Below, piece by piece: positions 6,872-13,080 of a stretch of 13,141 bases of DNA. Origin of the DNA: CAYVWB01 sp964455395 (GTDB lineage: Bacteria; Desulfobacterota; Desulfovibrionia; Desulfovibrionales; Desulfovibrionaceae); assembly GCA_964455395.1 (NCBI GenBank), contig CAYVWB010000097.1:1-13141 (forward strand), in the 5' to 3' direction. Made by a program: the position numbers and the translations under genes. The notes beneath the pieces are model-generated. The model saw only the letters and a program-made list of their open reading frames with translations, ran no database searches and was not told where the DNA came from. Numbering within the stretch: position 1 is the stretch's first letter; each line of letters starts with the position of its first letter.

Positions 6872-7135
6872 CGCGCATCTCGCGCACTCGCCCTTTTTTT
6901 GAGTGGTGTGAGAGATGCGGGGTCGGCCGCTTGCAACAACCCGGCCGGGCCTCCAATGAATAATGCCCTTAAAATGGGTGCATCCCTGATGCGCGCTCTC
7001 CCGGGCCAGGCCCTTTCTATTGGTATTGCGTCACCAATGCAGGAACCACTGTGAGGCCGACGGAAACAGTTTTCTGTTCAGGGTTTTGCAAAAGCTTGGA
7101 AGGTTTAGCTGTTATGTATTAACAGAAGAAATTTA
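6872..7135. other. Non-coding region between two minus-strand operons
   Basis: No gene is supported. A 10-bp inverted repeat, AGCGCGCATC at 6870–6879 and GATGCGCGCT at 6988–6997, flanks a G+C-rich stretch. A second hairpin has arms ATTGGT and ACCAAT near 7019–7038. These may be parts of a structured RNA or regulatory sites. Confidence 0.3.
7109..7125 (-). terminator. Possible 3'-end hairpin
   Basis: The sequence CTGTTA-TGTAT-TAACAG forms a 6-bp stem ten bases after the last codon of the 7136 gene. Its position suggests a transcript end for the minus-strand cluster, but the stem is short and weak. Confidence 0.25.
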
Positions 7136-8248
7136 TCACATGTACAATTTCTCGATTATGAAGAACAGTGAGTTAAGAATCCTGTTTATTATTTCTCCAA
7201 AGTTTTTATAGACCACAGGCTGGTCTTCTATTTTGTGTGCGCCGAAGTTCCTGAAGCCATAAGTGATAGCAAGGTCTTCTTCAATGGATTGTAATGCACT
7301 CCCGTCCTGGAATTTGTATTGTGATAGCAGTAAGCTTTTGAGTGCGCCAGAAAAGTCATTCGTGAATGCTTCATTAAGTTTCCTAATTTTTGAATCATCG
7401 AGGCTTAGCGAGCAAGTACGTGAAAGGAATTTTAGTTGCTCAGAGAACCTCCATTCGGAAGGATTTTTGTTCTTGATTACATTATCTATTATGAGACAAA
7501 GGGTGAATATTTTATTTTCCTGCAGCAGGGAGCTGAAGACATTTTGTTTCAACCTCTGGTCAACTTCTGCAAGCAGCTTTTTAAGTCGGAACAAGTCAAA
7601 AATGAAATAAAAAACCGCTTCCTGAATGGAAGGCTCTTCCAGGAACTTCGATTTAAAATCCTGTAATGTTAGCGTTCCGCCCCTTGAAGAACAATGGTTT
7701 TTTAATCTTTCCTCAACGAAAGAGGCAATTTCCAGTACTTTTGCTCTGAAGAACTGATCCTGTTTTCCGTAATCGAGGATAACAAAATAGTACGCAGGTG
7801 TGCCGGGACTGTTAGATTGATGCCTCTTTTTGTCATCCTCCAATGCCTGGTGCATTAGCAGGAACCCTTTTTCAAGATCCCCATTCAAGATACATGTTAC
7901 TCCCCAGAAATAGTACGGGGTCCCTTTATGGATTCTTTTACCCCGTTGTTCCAATTCATATGCGACACTTAAAGCCATTATCCAGAGCTGCTCTGCCTTC
8001 CTGAAACTCCCCTGATTTATCAAAGCCCCCCATATAATGGTAAAATTACCAAAGAACTTATCATGGATTGAATAATCCCCTTCATTGTCACCCAAAAAAC
8101 CAATCGCTGCTTTTTTGAAATTTGTTAAATCAAAACCACACCCGTAAAAGTGGCTTTGGTGCAGCCCCAAAAACTGGGAATTTATGGGCTCCCCAAGGTC
8201 CTCCACCTGAAAGATTTGTTCCCCTATCTTGAACTCAAGTTTGCCCAT
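7136..8248 (-). CDS. TPR-plus-HEPN-like protein, 370 aa
   Basis: The start ATG 8248 follows GAGGGGG and overlaps the end of the Swt1-like gene by 14 bases, so they are coupled. The N-terminal half contains helical pairs such as GTPYYFWGVTCILNGDLEKG followed by FLLMHQALEDD, resembling tetratricopeptide repeats that bind partners. The centre is helical. The last 60 residues hold ITYGFRNFGAH with an Rx4H motif (R333–H338) and a final amphipathic helix, which is the layout of a HEPN RNase-type domain. A likely role is a toxin or effector helped by its upstream neighbours; this is inferred from the motif and context. It has no close named family that I recognise. It ends at TGA. Confidence 0.7.
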   Translation of the reverse strand: MGKLEFKIGEQIFQVEDLGEPINSQFLGLHQSHFYGCGFDLTNFKKAAIGFLGDNEGDYSIHDKFFGNFTIIWGALINQGSFRKAEQLWIMALSVAYELEQRGKRIHKGTPYYFWGVTCILNGDLEKGFLLMHQALEDDKKRHQSNSPGTPAYYFVILDYGKQDQFFRAKVLEIASFVEERLKNHCSSRGGTLTLQDFKSKFLEEPSIQEAVFYFIFDLFRLKKLLAEVDQRLKQNVFSSLLQENKIFTLCLIIDNVIKNKNPSEWRFSEQLKFLSRTCSLSLDDSKIRKLNEAFTNDFSGALKSLLLSQYKFQDGSALQSIEEDLAITYGFRNFGAHKIEDQPVVYKNFGEIINRILNSLFFIIEKLYM

Positions 8249-9504
8249 TATCCCCCTCTTGTTTGTCCTCATCCTCATCGTCTTCGCCATTCCCTTTGTC
8301 ACCGGGCTCCTGCTCATCCGGTTTCTCCTTCCCCTCCCCCTGCTGTTCAGGAAAAGGCCTTGTCATCCCAAGAGAATTCAACCCTTCAAGGAACGGCCTT
8401 AAGTTCTCCTGTATCCTTGCCAGGTGTTCGGCTGTAGGCATCATGTTTTCTGCCATCTTTGATTGCTGCCCCAGCATGGGCTTAATATTTTCCTGAATCC
8501 TGGCCATCTGTTCAGCAGTGGGCATCATGCTTTCCATCATCCTGGATTGCTGTTCAATAAACGGCCGCATTTTCTCCTGTATGCTTTCGTTGTATTCTAA
8601 AAAAGGCTGTAGGGACCTCAGCATCTGTTCTTGCTGCTGCCTCATGGCTTCCGCGTACCCCATCAGGCTCTTCTGCATGCTCTCCATTTCTTCCTTCATA
8701 GGCTCCCTCTTCTTCGCGTGCAGGGCAGCCTTTATCTGTCCTGACGCTTTCCTGAGTTCTTTCAGCTCAAAGAGGCTCATTGGTCTGTGGTGCATGACCT
8801 TGTGCCTGGTGCGAATCACCTTTTCCAGAAGGTTTTTCCTGGCCCCCTCCCACTGTGCCTTGTCTTCGATGTAGTGAGAGAAAACGGAATCCCACAATGA
8901 CTGCTTTCTGGTCTTTTCGTTCAGCTTCTCTTTCAGCTCCCCCATGGTTGAGCACTGCTCCAGGAGTGCAAGCAGGCCTTCTGCCGTTATGCCATGACCT
9001 GGGCCCCAGTGCGACCATTCCGCTGTAAAAATCAGGACGAGATCCTCGAACTCGGTGAACTCTAACGGGTGGTGAGGGGGCTGTTTCCCGCTGCGCTTGC
9101 CTGTCTCCTCAGCACGCTCCTTAACATCCCCAATGCCGATCTCTTCCCACCAGCCTAGGCCGAGGGTCTTGACCATGGCCTTCTGTATAAACGCGCGAAG
9201 CTCGTTCTCAAGGTCCTGACAGCAGCGGGTAGGCTTTTCTGCGTATCTCCTGGCCCAGCTGGTCCTCAAGCCGCACGAACGCCCGCTCACACAGCACTTT
9301 CCTGTTAAGGATAGTGTGGCAGGCGTCTATTGCCTGGTTCTCCCCTTTTATGGAGAGCTCTGAAACCCCGGGTTGGCTTTCCTTTGTGGAAAGCTCCACA
9401 CTGTCCAGGTGTTTCCTGAGTGCCTTCTTTATTTTCTCCTCGAGCTTTTCACCTTCCTGATGCCCCAGAAGAATTAATAGCTTGTATTTTTTCTGTTTGG
9501 TCAT
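8235..9504 (-). CDS. Swt1-like HEPN protein with 28-aa repeats, split by a frameshift
   Basis: Two overlapping frames make one protein of about 422 aa. Frame one starts at ATG 9504 (ribosome site GAGG), reads MTKQKKYKLLILLGHQEGEK and runs to RRKAYPLL, then hits UGA 9208–9210. The next frame continues QDLENELRAFIQKAM, GLGWWEEIGI, DVKERAEE, HPLEFTEFEDLVLIF, then TRHKVMHHRP (Rx4H) and LFELKELR. This order matches Swt1-type HEPN domains (WW, AEE, HPL-F-DL, final R-H-RP). The family's usual Asn after Arg is His here. The shift point is near 9219, at CCU-UGA or one base off. A Met-rich segment follows with 28-aa repeats (8376–8582) and a strongly acidic tail. The second frame alone would need an unconvincing GTG start (9290). 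Confidence 0.7.
8376..8582 (-). repeat. Tandem 84-bp / 28-aa coding repeats
   Basis: Two full units and a partial third: IQEKMRPFIEQQ-to-AEQMAR (8499–8582), IQENIKPMLGQQ-to-AEHLAR (8415–8498) and IQENLRPFLEGLN (8376–8414). Each unit is a Met- and Gln-rich amphipathic helix, likely a coiled-coil or partner-binding rod after the HEPN domain. Confidence 0.8.
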
Positions 9505-9557
9505 GTTTTCCTCGGTATCACTTCTTTCATAACGACTATACTATGCCAGGATGTTCT

Positions 9558-10424
9558 TCAAGAACCTTGTTGTTGTATTTTTAAAGGATCCAAGCTCTCA
9601 AGGAATCCCTTCAGGAACAGGCTTACCCTCCTCAGACAATCCCTCCACTGTTCGCGTGAGCAGTTCTTATCTTTGGAACCTGAGAGCTCGTCTACCAGGT
9701 TTTCCCATTGGTCTGCCATATTAGTAATTGCCCACTCCGAAACACCGGGCCCTGCTAGCTGCCTGCCGATTGATATAACCTTGGCCCTTTGTGATTTTGC
9801 GGGCTCCTGACTTGTCCTGTGGCGTAGCATCTCCGCTATAGTTGCGTTGATGCATTCCCTCATGGGCAGGAGGGAAGTGCTGGCTGGTGCATTTTCCGTA
9901 GCGGGCCGTTCAAAAGCGGCCCAGGCAGTTTCAAACAACTCTGCGGGGCTTTTCCTTTCATGGCTTGAGGCAGAGAGGCCATACCTCTGCAACAGTTCGA
10001 GTATTTTTTCCTTTTCAGCGAACCTGTCAATAACATGTGACAGCTCAATGCTGGTCTTCCGGACCTCGTCCTGCCTGCTTTGCCCTGAAAAAACAATTAC
10101 AGTATTTGGGTCTGCAAATTGGTCCATTTCATAAGCGACTACACTACCTGTTGATGTAAGAGCAGAAACAGATACTGCGCCCATTTTATTTAGCACTTCA
10201 TCCTGCTGCTCATTTGCATACCGCCAGGCTTCTATTTTCGGTTGCCAGTCAACTCCAGAAGGCAGTATACAGTTTATTACATGTTCGCCTGCGCCAGCCA
10301 GGTCTGTCATGTGCTGGCCATATTGCATGTACTCACCAGCACGCCGGGAAATCTCTTTGCTTTTTCTTTTGCTTTCCCTCAAAAGCCTTTCAAGTTCGTG
10401 CTTCTGTTCCTCTTCAGATTCCAT
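9558..10424 (-). CDS. Helical protein of unknown function, 288 aa, heads the HEPN cluster
   Basis: ATG 10424 has AGAGGT 8–9 nt upstream. Residues 1–30 form a charged coiled-coil-like helix (EEEQKHELERLLRESKRKSK). A Gly/Ala-rich centre follows (NKMGAVSVSALTSTGSVVAY). The C-terminal half (about 160–280) has features I associate with an uncharacterised helical family: RECINATIAEMLRHR, AKVISIGRQLAG, WENLVDELSGSKDK, and LRRVSLFLKGFLESLDP near the end. No catalytic motif is visible, so it may be a sensor, scaffold or antitoxin. The next gene starts 53 nt downstream on the same strand. The TGA stop lies within the palindrome GTTCTTCAAGAAC (9553–9565). Confidence 0.7.
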   Translation of the reverse strand: MESEEEQKHELERLLRESKRKSKEISRRAGEYMQYGQHMTDLAGAGEHVINCILPSGVDWQPKIEAWRYANEQQDEVLNKMGAVSVSALTSTGSVVAYEMDQFADPNTVIVFSGQSRQDEVRKTSIELSHVIDRFAEKEKILELLQRYGLSASSHERKSPAELFETAWAAFERPATENAPASTSLLPMRECINATIAEMLRHRTSQEPAKSQRAKVISIGRQLAGPGVSEWAITNMADQWENLVDELSGSKDKNCSREQWRDCLRRVSLFLKGFLESLDPLKIQQQGS

Positions 10425-10432
10425 ATGTTTGT

Positions 10433-10475
10433 ACCTCTATGTTCACAGAATCTCTATGGATTTAGCCTTTTAATA
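10433..10475 (-). promoter_or_regulatory. Promoter and ribosome site of the HEPN cluster
   Basis: The minus strand has TATTAAAAGG (10466–10475), a TATA-like box whose transcription start would fall near 10444. The ribosome site AGAGGT follows at 10433–10438, before ATG 10424. Confidence 0.4.
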
Positions 10476-10596
10476 CATTACCTGATTTTCTGCATGGAAC
10501 ATTTCAAAGTAAAAGGCTACAATGCACAAAAGCCTTCTGGCGGTTAACAATTACCCGGCGGATAGACCTCTTCCCTTTCCGCTATACCTTTCCGGT

Positions 10597-11007
10597 TCAC
10601 AAGCCAGGCAGACCCCGGAACCTGTGCCTGCCTTCCCGGTATTTTGTCCAGGTTATGACAGTGCAATGCGATATGCCGTGCCTTTTCAGCATGGCCAGGG
10701 CCTCCTGCTTTGAGCCCTCGGGCACAGCCAGGTGCCATGCCTGCTAGTAGACTCGGTCGTAATCTTCCCACTGCTCACTCGCTTCCGTCTCGGAGACCTA
10801 GTTCTCTGTCTCCACCTCTATCACCCAGGCCCTATCAGCCTGACGTGACCTTGCCGCTATGACGTCTATGTAGCGCCCTGCCCAGTCCTTGTTCCTCTGG
10901 CTGCCGGGGTTCACCCACGCATGAATGCCGTTATCCCTGTAAATGCTCCCGGCTGCTTCAACGGCAGCGTCATGCTCCGATTGCCCTTTTCTTGCCCTCT
11001 TTGTCAT
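10597..11007 (-). CDS. PD-(D/E)XK-like nuclease frame with two in-frame UAG codons
   Basis: From ATG 11007 the frame reads MTKRARKGQSEHDAAVEAA, then RYIDVIAARS and WVIEVETEN. The Asp and the E-x-E in these strands form the core of a PD-(D/E)XK nuclease fold. UAG follows at 10798–10800. The frame then continues VSETEASEQWEDYDRVY, UAG (10744–10746), QAWHLAVPEGSKQEALAML and HGISHCTVITWTKYREG to FRGLPGL and UGA 10597–10599. The continuation looks fully coding: IE-ET followed by QW-DY and W-LAVP is how related small nucleases proceed. Up to the first UAG only 69 aa remain. Either UAG is read as an amino acid or the gene is dead. It reads towards, and may regulate or precede, the HEPN cluster. Confidence 0.65.
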
Positions 11008-11033
11008 GGGTCTAACCCTTTTATAATGGCCCT

Positions 11034-11045
11034 TTATTATAAAAG
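11034..11045 (-). promoter_or_regulatory. TATA-like box of the nuclease gene
   Basis: The minus strand reads CTTTTATAATAA, about 33 nt before ATG 11007. This would give a leader of about 6 nt. No ribosome site is present. A second similar run (about 11018–11029) is too close to the ATG. Confidence 0.4.
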
Positions 11046-11459
11046 CTTAACCTGGCTGCTGGCCTTTTAGTCCAATGTAACACATTTCCCTCGGGCAATC
11101 GACTCCCGTGGGCTTGCCCGGCCTGGCTTCTGCTGACACTCCAGCAAGCCGTGACCTGCCTGGTCTTCTCCCGGGCCCTGACTTACGTCGCGATGGCTTT
11201 GTCGAAGGAACGTAGCGAATGCAGACGGGCATTTACCATCTTACATACACAGTGGCCGGTGTTGTCCACTTGCTCCCCTGCCTGGCCGCCCGGGGGATTT
11301 CTTGGCGTTAGCGTGTTTATTGCCCTCCGGCGGCCTTTCACTCAAGGGTCGCGTTAACCTTCTTAACCTCGAACCCTTTCTTTTTTTCGCCAATTACCCG
11401 GTACATTGGCGTAAAGACCCGCGCGTGTCCCGGTCTGTTTAAAGTGGCTAACCTATTAA
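11046..11459. other. G+C-rich intergenic region, no gene seen
   Basis: All frames are broken or give unlikely Pro/Arg/Gly-rich peptides. Short complementary stretches are frequent, such as AATGT-GTT-ACATT on the minus strand near 11075 and G/C runs around 11110–11180. It may hold a structured RNA or the scar of an insertion, and it marks the change from archaeal-looking centre to right flank. Confidence 0.35.
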
Positions 11460-11462
11460 TTA

Positions 11463-11650
11463 TGCTGCTCCCCAAAAACTGGACAGTACTTAAGTTTGAT
11501 TGGTACTGTATAAATAAGAGAGTAAGAGAATGGGAAGAAAAAAACCGAAGTGCAGAAGAAAAGGCAAAAATTGCTTTGGAAGCATTACGTGAAGACAAAC
11601 CGCTCAGGGAGATTGTTCCCCGCCAAGAGTTGTTTACCCCCATCAAGGAG
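11463..11650 (+). mobile_element. IS3-family end and OrfA remnant
   Basis: TGCTGCTCCCCAAAAACTGG at 11463–11482 resembles an IS3-family terminal inverted repeat. The frame that follows contains NRSAEEKAKIALEALREDKP and LREIVPRQELFTPIK, the start of an IS3 OrfA helix-turn-helix (FKAKVALEALR-EKTL-EIA-). The rest of OrfA, OrfB and the right end are missing; sequence of the toxin gene follows directly. Confidence 0.65.
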
Positions 11651-11694
11651 AGAGCAGTCAGCTGCTGTAATCGGCAATTTTTAGTGGCATTACT

Positions 11695-11955
11695 TCAGTC
11701 CCGACGATACACTTCGCGACGGTGTCCTATCTTCACAACCGAAACAATGAAGTTTTCGTCATCGATGCCATAGATTACGCGATGGTCTCCGACACGAATG
11801 CGCAAACCTTCACGGTTCTTCATTTTCTTACTTCCACGTGGTCTTGGATTGTCTGCAAGGCCGCGAACGACCTCAACAATTCGTCTCTGGATACCGGTTT
11901 CTAGTTTCTCCAGGGCCTTCGAAGCCTGCTTTTCAATGCGAACTCTGTAGGCCAA
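11695..11955 (-). CDS. RelE/ParE-superfamily toxin, 86 aa
   Basis: Length and motifs fit a RelE/ParE mRNA-interferase-type toxin: MAYRVRIEKQASKALEKLE, then QRRIVEVVRGLADNPRPRG, LRIRVGDHRVIYGIDDE and VSVVKIGHRREVY. The Arg in RVGDHRVIY and the KIGHRREVY end are the usual catalytic or RNA-contact region of the RelE type. It would cut mRNA at the ribosome when free of antitoxin. It overlaps the upstream antitoxin by 23 bases, so the pair is co-translated and presumably autoregulated. Confidence 0.85.
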   Translation of the reverse strand: MAYRVRIEKQASKALEKLETGIQRRIVEVVRGLADNPRPRGSKKMKNREGLRIRVGDHRVIYGIDDENFIVSVVKIGHRREVYRRD

Positions 11956-12163
11956 TACGTCTTACGACCTCATCGAAATCTTCCCATTCACCTTTTTCCA
12001 TCGCTTCATCAAAATCCTTGATGTCTTGAAGTTCTTCGATCTCATCCAGTAATCTTTCGTATAGTCCGATAGGAAGTACTACCTCGGTCTTTTCGCCTTT
12101 ATCGGTTACGATGTAGCGAACGTCTGTCTTTGAGTTCCTGTTTTTCGTTGTTTTTGTTGTCAT
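11933..12163 (-). CDS. Antitoxin partner of RelE-type toxin, 76 aa
   Basis: I chose ATG 12163 (MTTKTTKNRNSKTDVRYIVT) because it gives the usual length. The region DKGEKTEVVLPIGLYERLLD is the short β/helix DNA-binding piece of Phd/YefM-like or RelB-like antitoxins. The acidic C-terminus (DIKDFDEAMEKGEWEDFDEV) would wrap the toxin. It lies upstream and overlaps the toxin gene, the normal order for these modules. No clear operator was identified. Confidence 0.75.
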   Translation of the reverse strand: MTTKTTKNRNSKTDVRYIVTDKGEKTEVVLPIGLYERLLDEIEELQDIKDFDEAMEKGEWEDFDEVVRRIGLQSSH

Positions 12164-12264
12164 ACTTCCAATTGTAATCTTCTTTAGGCCTGCTATCAAT
12201 AGGAAAACCATTCGGGTTTAGATATGTCCCGAAAGATTGTTCTTGGAAGCCGTGTGGGAATCTG

Positions 12265-12312
12265 CATTGTGCCACAAAGGGTGCCACATTTTCCCGGAAC
12301 GTTATATGTCCA
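12265..12312 (+). repeat. 48-bp imperfect direct repeat, copy 1
   Basis: It matches 13033–13080 at 45 of 48 positions and contains ATTTTCCCGGAACGTTATAT. It lies directly before the tRNA-derived repeat at 12330. See copy 2. Confidence 0.85.
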
Positions 12313-12329
12313 AAATACCCAAATAAATA

Positions 12330-12384
12330 CCTTCACACGGTAGAAGTCACTGGTTCAAGTCCAGTATCGCCCAGACTTTTACCG
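12330..12384 (+). repeat. Exact 55-bp direct repeat, right copy, with tRNA-Val 3' end
   Basis: Identical to 1–55. Bases 12330–12373 are the tRNA-Val 3' part (anticodon CAC to discriminator A). The sequence before it (AAATAAATA) does not form the 5' half of a tRNA, so this copy is a tRNA fragment, as expected at the distal end of an element inserted into a tRNA gene. No integrase gene is present in the window. Confidence 0.8.
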
Positions 12385-12480
12385 CCAACATAGACCTTAA
12401 GCGAGCGAACGCCGAGCACACCGGGAGGTAAGCGGGGCAGGAGAGAGCCGACAGGAAGCCGGCGACTGGAAGGCAAGCTA
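12385..12480 (+). other. Purine- and G+C-rich spacer
   Basis: This stretch follows the tRNA fragment and is unlike the A+T-rich genes after it (for example GAGCGAACGCCGAGC and GCCGACAGGAAGCCGGC). No frame is convincing. It could be part of a structured RNA or an insertion scar. Confidence 0.3.
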
Positions 12481-12702
12481 TCATTCAGTTTTTATTTTCA
12501 TTTTCTTAATAGGTATTTCATCAGCTTCTAATGAAGACAATTCCACATTTTCGCTTGCATTTTGAATATCTATACCAACCAATTTACCGCTATCATCAAA
12601 ATCAAGAACTATCCCGGGAGTAATTTCCTGAGAGTCCACACTTGTTTTTTCAGACAAATCAATATATAACGAATCAGTTTCTCTATAATAATGGAATTTC
12701 AT
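12481..12702 (-). CDS. DUF2283 protein, 73 aa
   Basis: ATG 12702 has AAGGAG 7 nt upstream. The sequence MKFHYYRETDSLYIDLSEK, then GIVLDFDDSGKLVGIDIQNA is the DUF2283 pattern: strands with YD-E-DSLYI-L and a VLDFD-GKLVGI-I hairpin. Function is unknown, but these small proteins often sit next to toxin-like genes. It starts 1 nt after the stop of the upstream gene, which it probably partners. Confidence 0.85.
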   Translation of the reverse strand: MKFHYYRETDSLYIDLSEKTSVDSQEITPGIVLDFDDSGKLVGIDIQNASENVELSSLEADEIPIKKMKIKTE

Positions 12703-12703
12703 C

Positions 12704-12937
12704 TCATTTCTCCTTAAATCTTCGATCCGGAAATGCATTATGGATTGTCTCTTTATCGGAAAGGGTCACAACCCTTAAGTATTTTCCTATTTCATCTACA
12801 TAATGCCAATGTCTTATCCTTCCGGTTTCTTCAATTTCAGTTTTACGTGGGGAAATTACCGCCCTTTCACACCATTCTTTCTTAATATATGGACGCTTTC
12901 TCAATACTTGTTCCTCAAAGTACCGGGTGTATTTCAC
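12704..12937 (-). CDS. Partner of DUF2283, DUF4258/BrnT-like, 77 aa
   Basis: The likely start is GTG 12937. There is no ribosome site, and an A/T-rich TATTTATAG lies about 25 nt upstream. The protein reads VKYTRYFEEQVLRKRPY, then GRIRHWHYVDEIGKYLRVVT, ending with ETIHNAFPDRRF. This pattern of a helix, then strands, then a final DR-F is seen in small proteins habitually encoded next to DUF2283, with a RelE-like or DUF4258/BrnT-like look. A toxin role is inference only. Coupled to the DUF2283 gene in a two-gene unit. Confidence 0.7.
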   Translation of the reverse strand: MKYTRYFEEQVLRKRPYIKKEWCERAVISPRKTEIEETGRIRHWHYVDEIGKYLRVVTLSDKETIHNAFPDRRFKEK

Positions 12938-13032
12938 AAGTAGAGATTACTATAAATATTCACTTCCGCCAATGGATGTAAAGTGGTCAGTATTGTTCAT
13001 TAGAATAGCAAGATAGCAAAAAAATGAGCGAA

Positions 13033-13080
13033 CATTGTGTCACAAAGTGTGCCAGATTTTCCCGGAACGTTATATGTCCA
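13033..13080 (+). repeat. 48-bp imperfect direct repeat, copy 2, followed by a diverged tRNA-tail copy
   Basis: It differs from 12265–12312 at 3 of 48 positions. The bases after it (GTCCAGCATCGCCAAGATTT, from 13076) are a diverged copy of the right tRNA repeat (GTCCAGTATCGCCCAGACTT, from 12359). Similarity continues into CATAGACTTTATGCGA versus CATAGACCTTAAGCGA. So the DUF2283 unit is itself bracketed by related repeats. Confidence 0.8.

Noticed and set aside
8376..8582. Possible CRISPR-like array
   Set aside because: The units are adjacent, with no spacers, and are coding repeats in frame.
8263..8874. Plus-strand frames rich in Ser and Cys
   Set aside because: They are antisense shadows of the Swt1-like gene; repetition arises from its 84-bp coding repeats.
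10544..10771. 75-aa minus-strand frame
   Set aside because: It is a shadow of the nuclease readthrough frame, with Gly/Arg/Pro-rich composition.
12385..12480. Group II intron or other ribozyme piece
   Set aside because: No recognisable domain V or conserved boundary sequence was seen.
12265..13080. Repeats with GTTATAT read as integron attC sites around small cassettes
   Set aside because: No matching inverse core site or hairpin arms were found at the right distance, and the similarity to the tRNA tail explains the repeats better.
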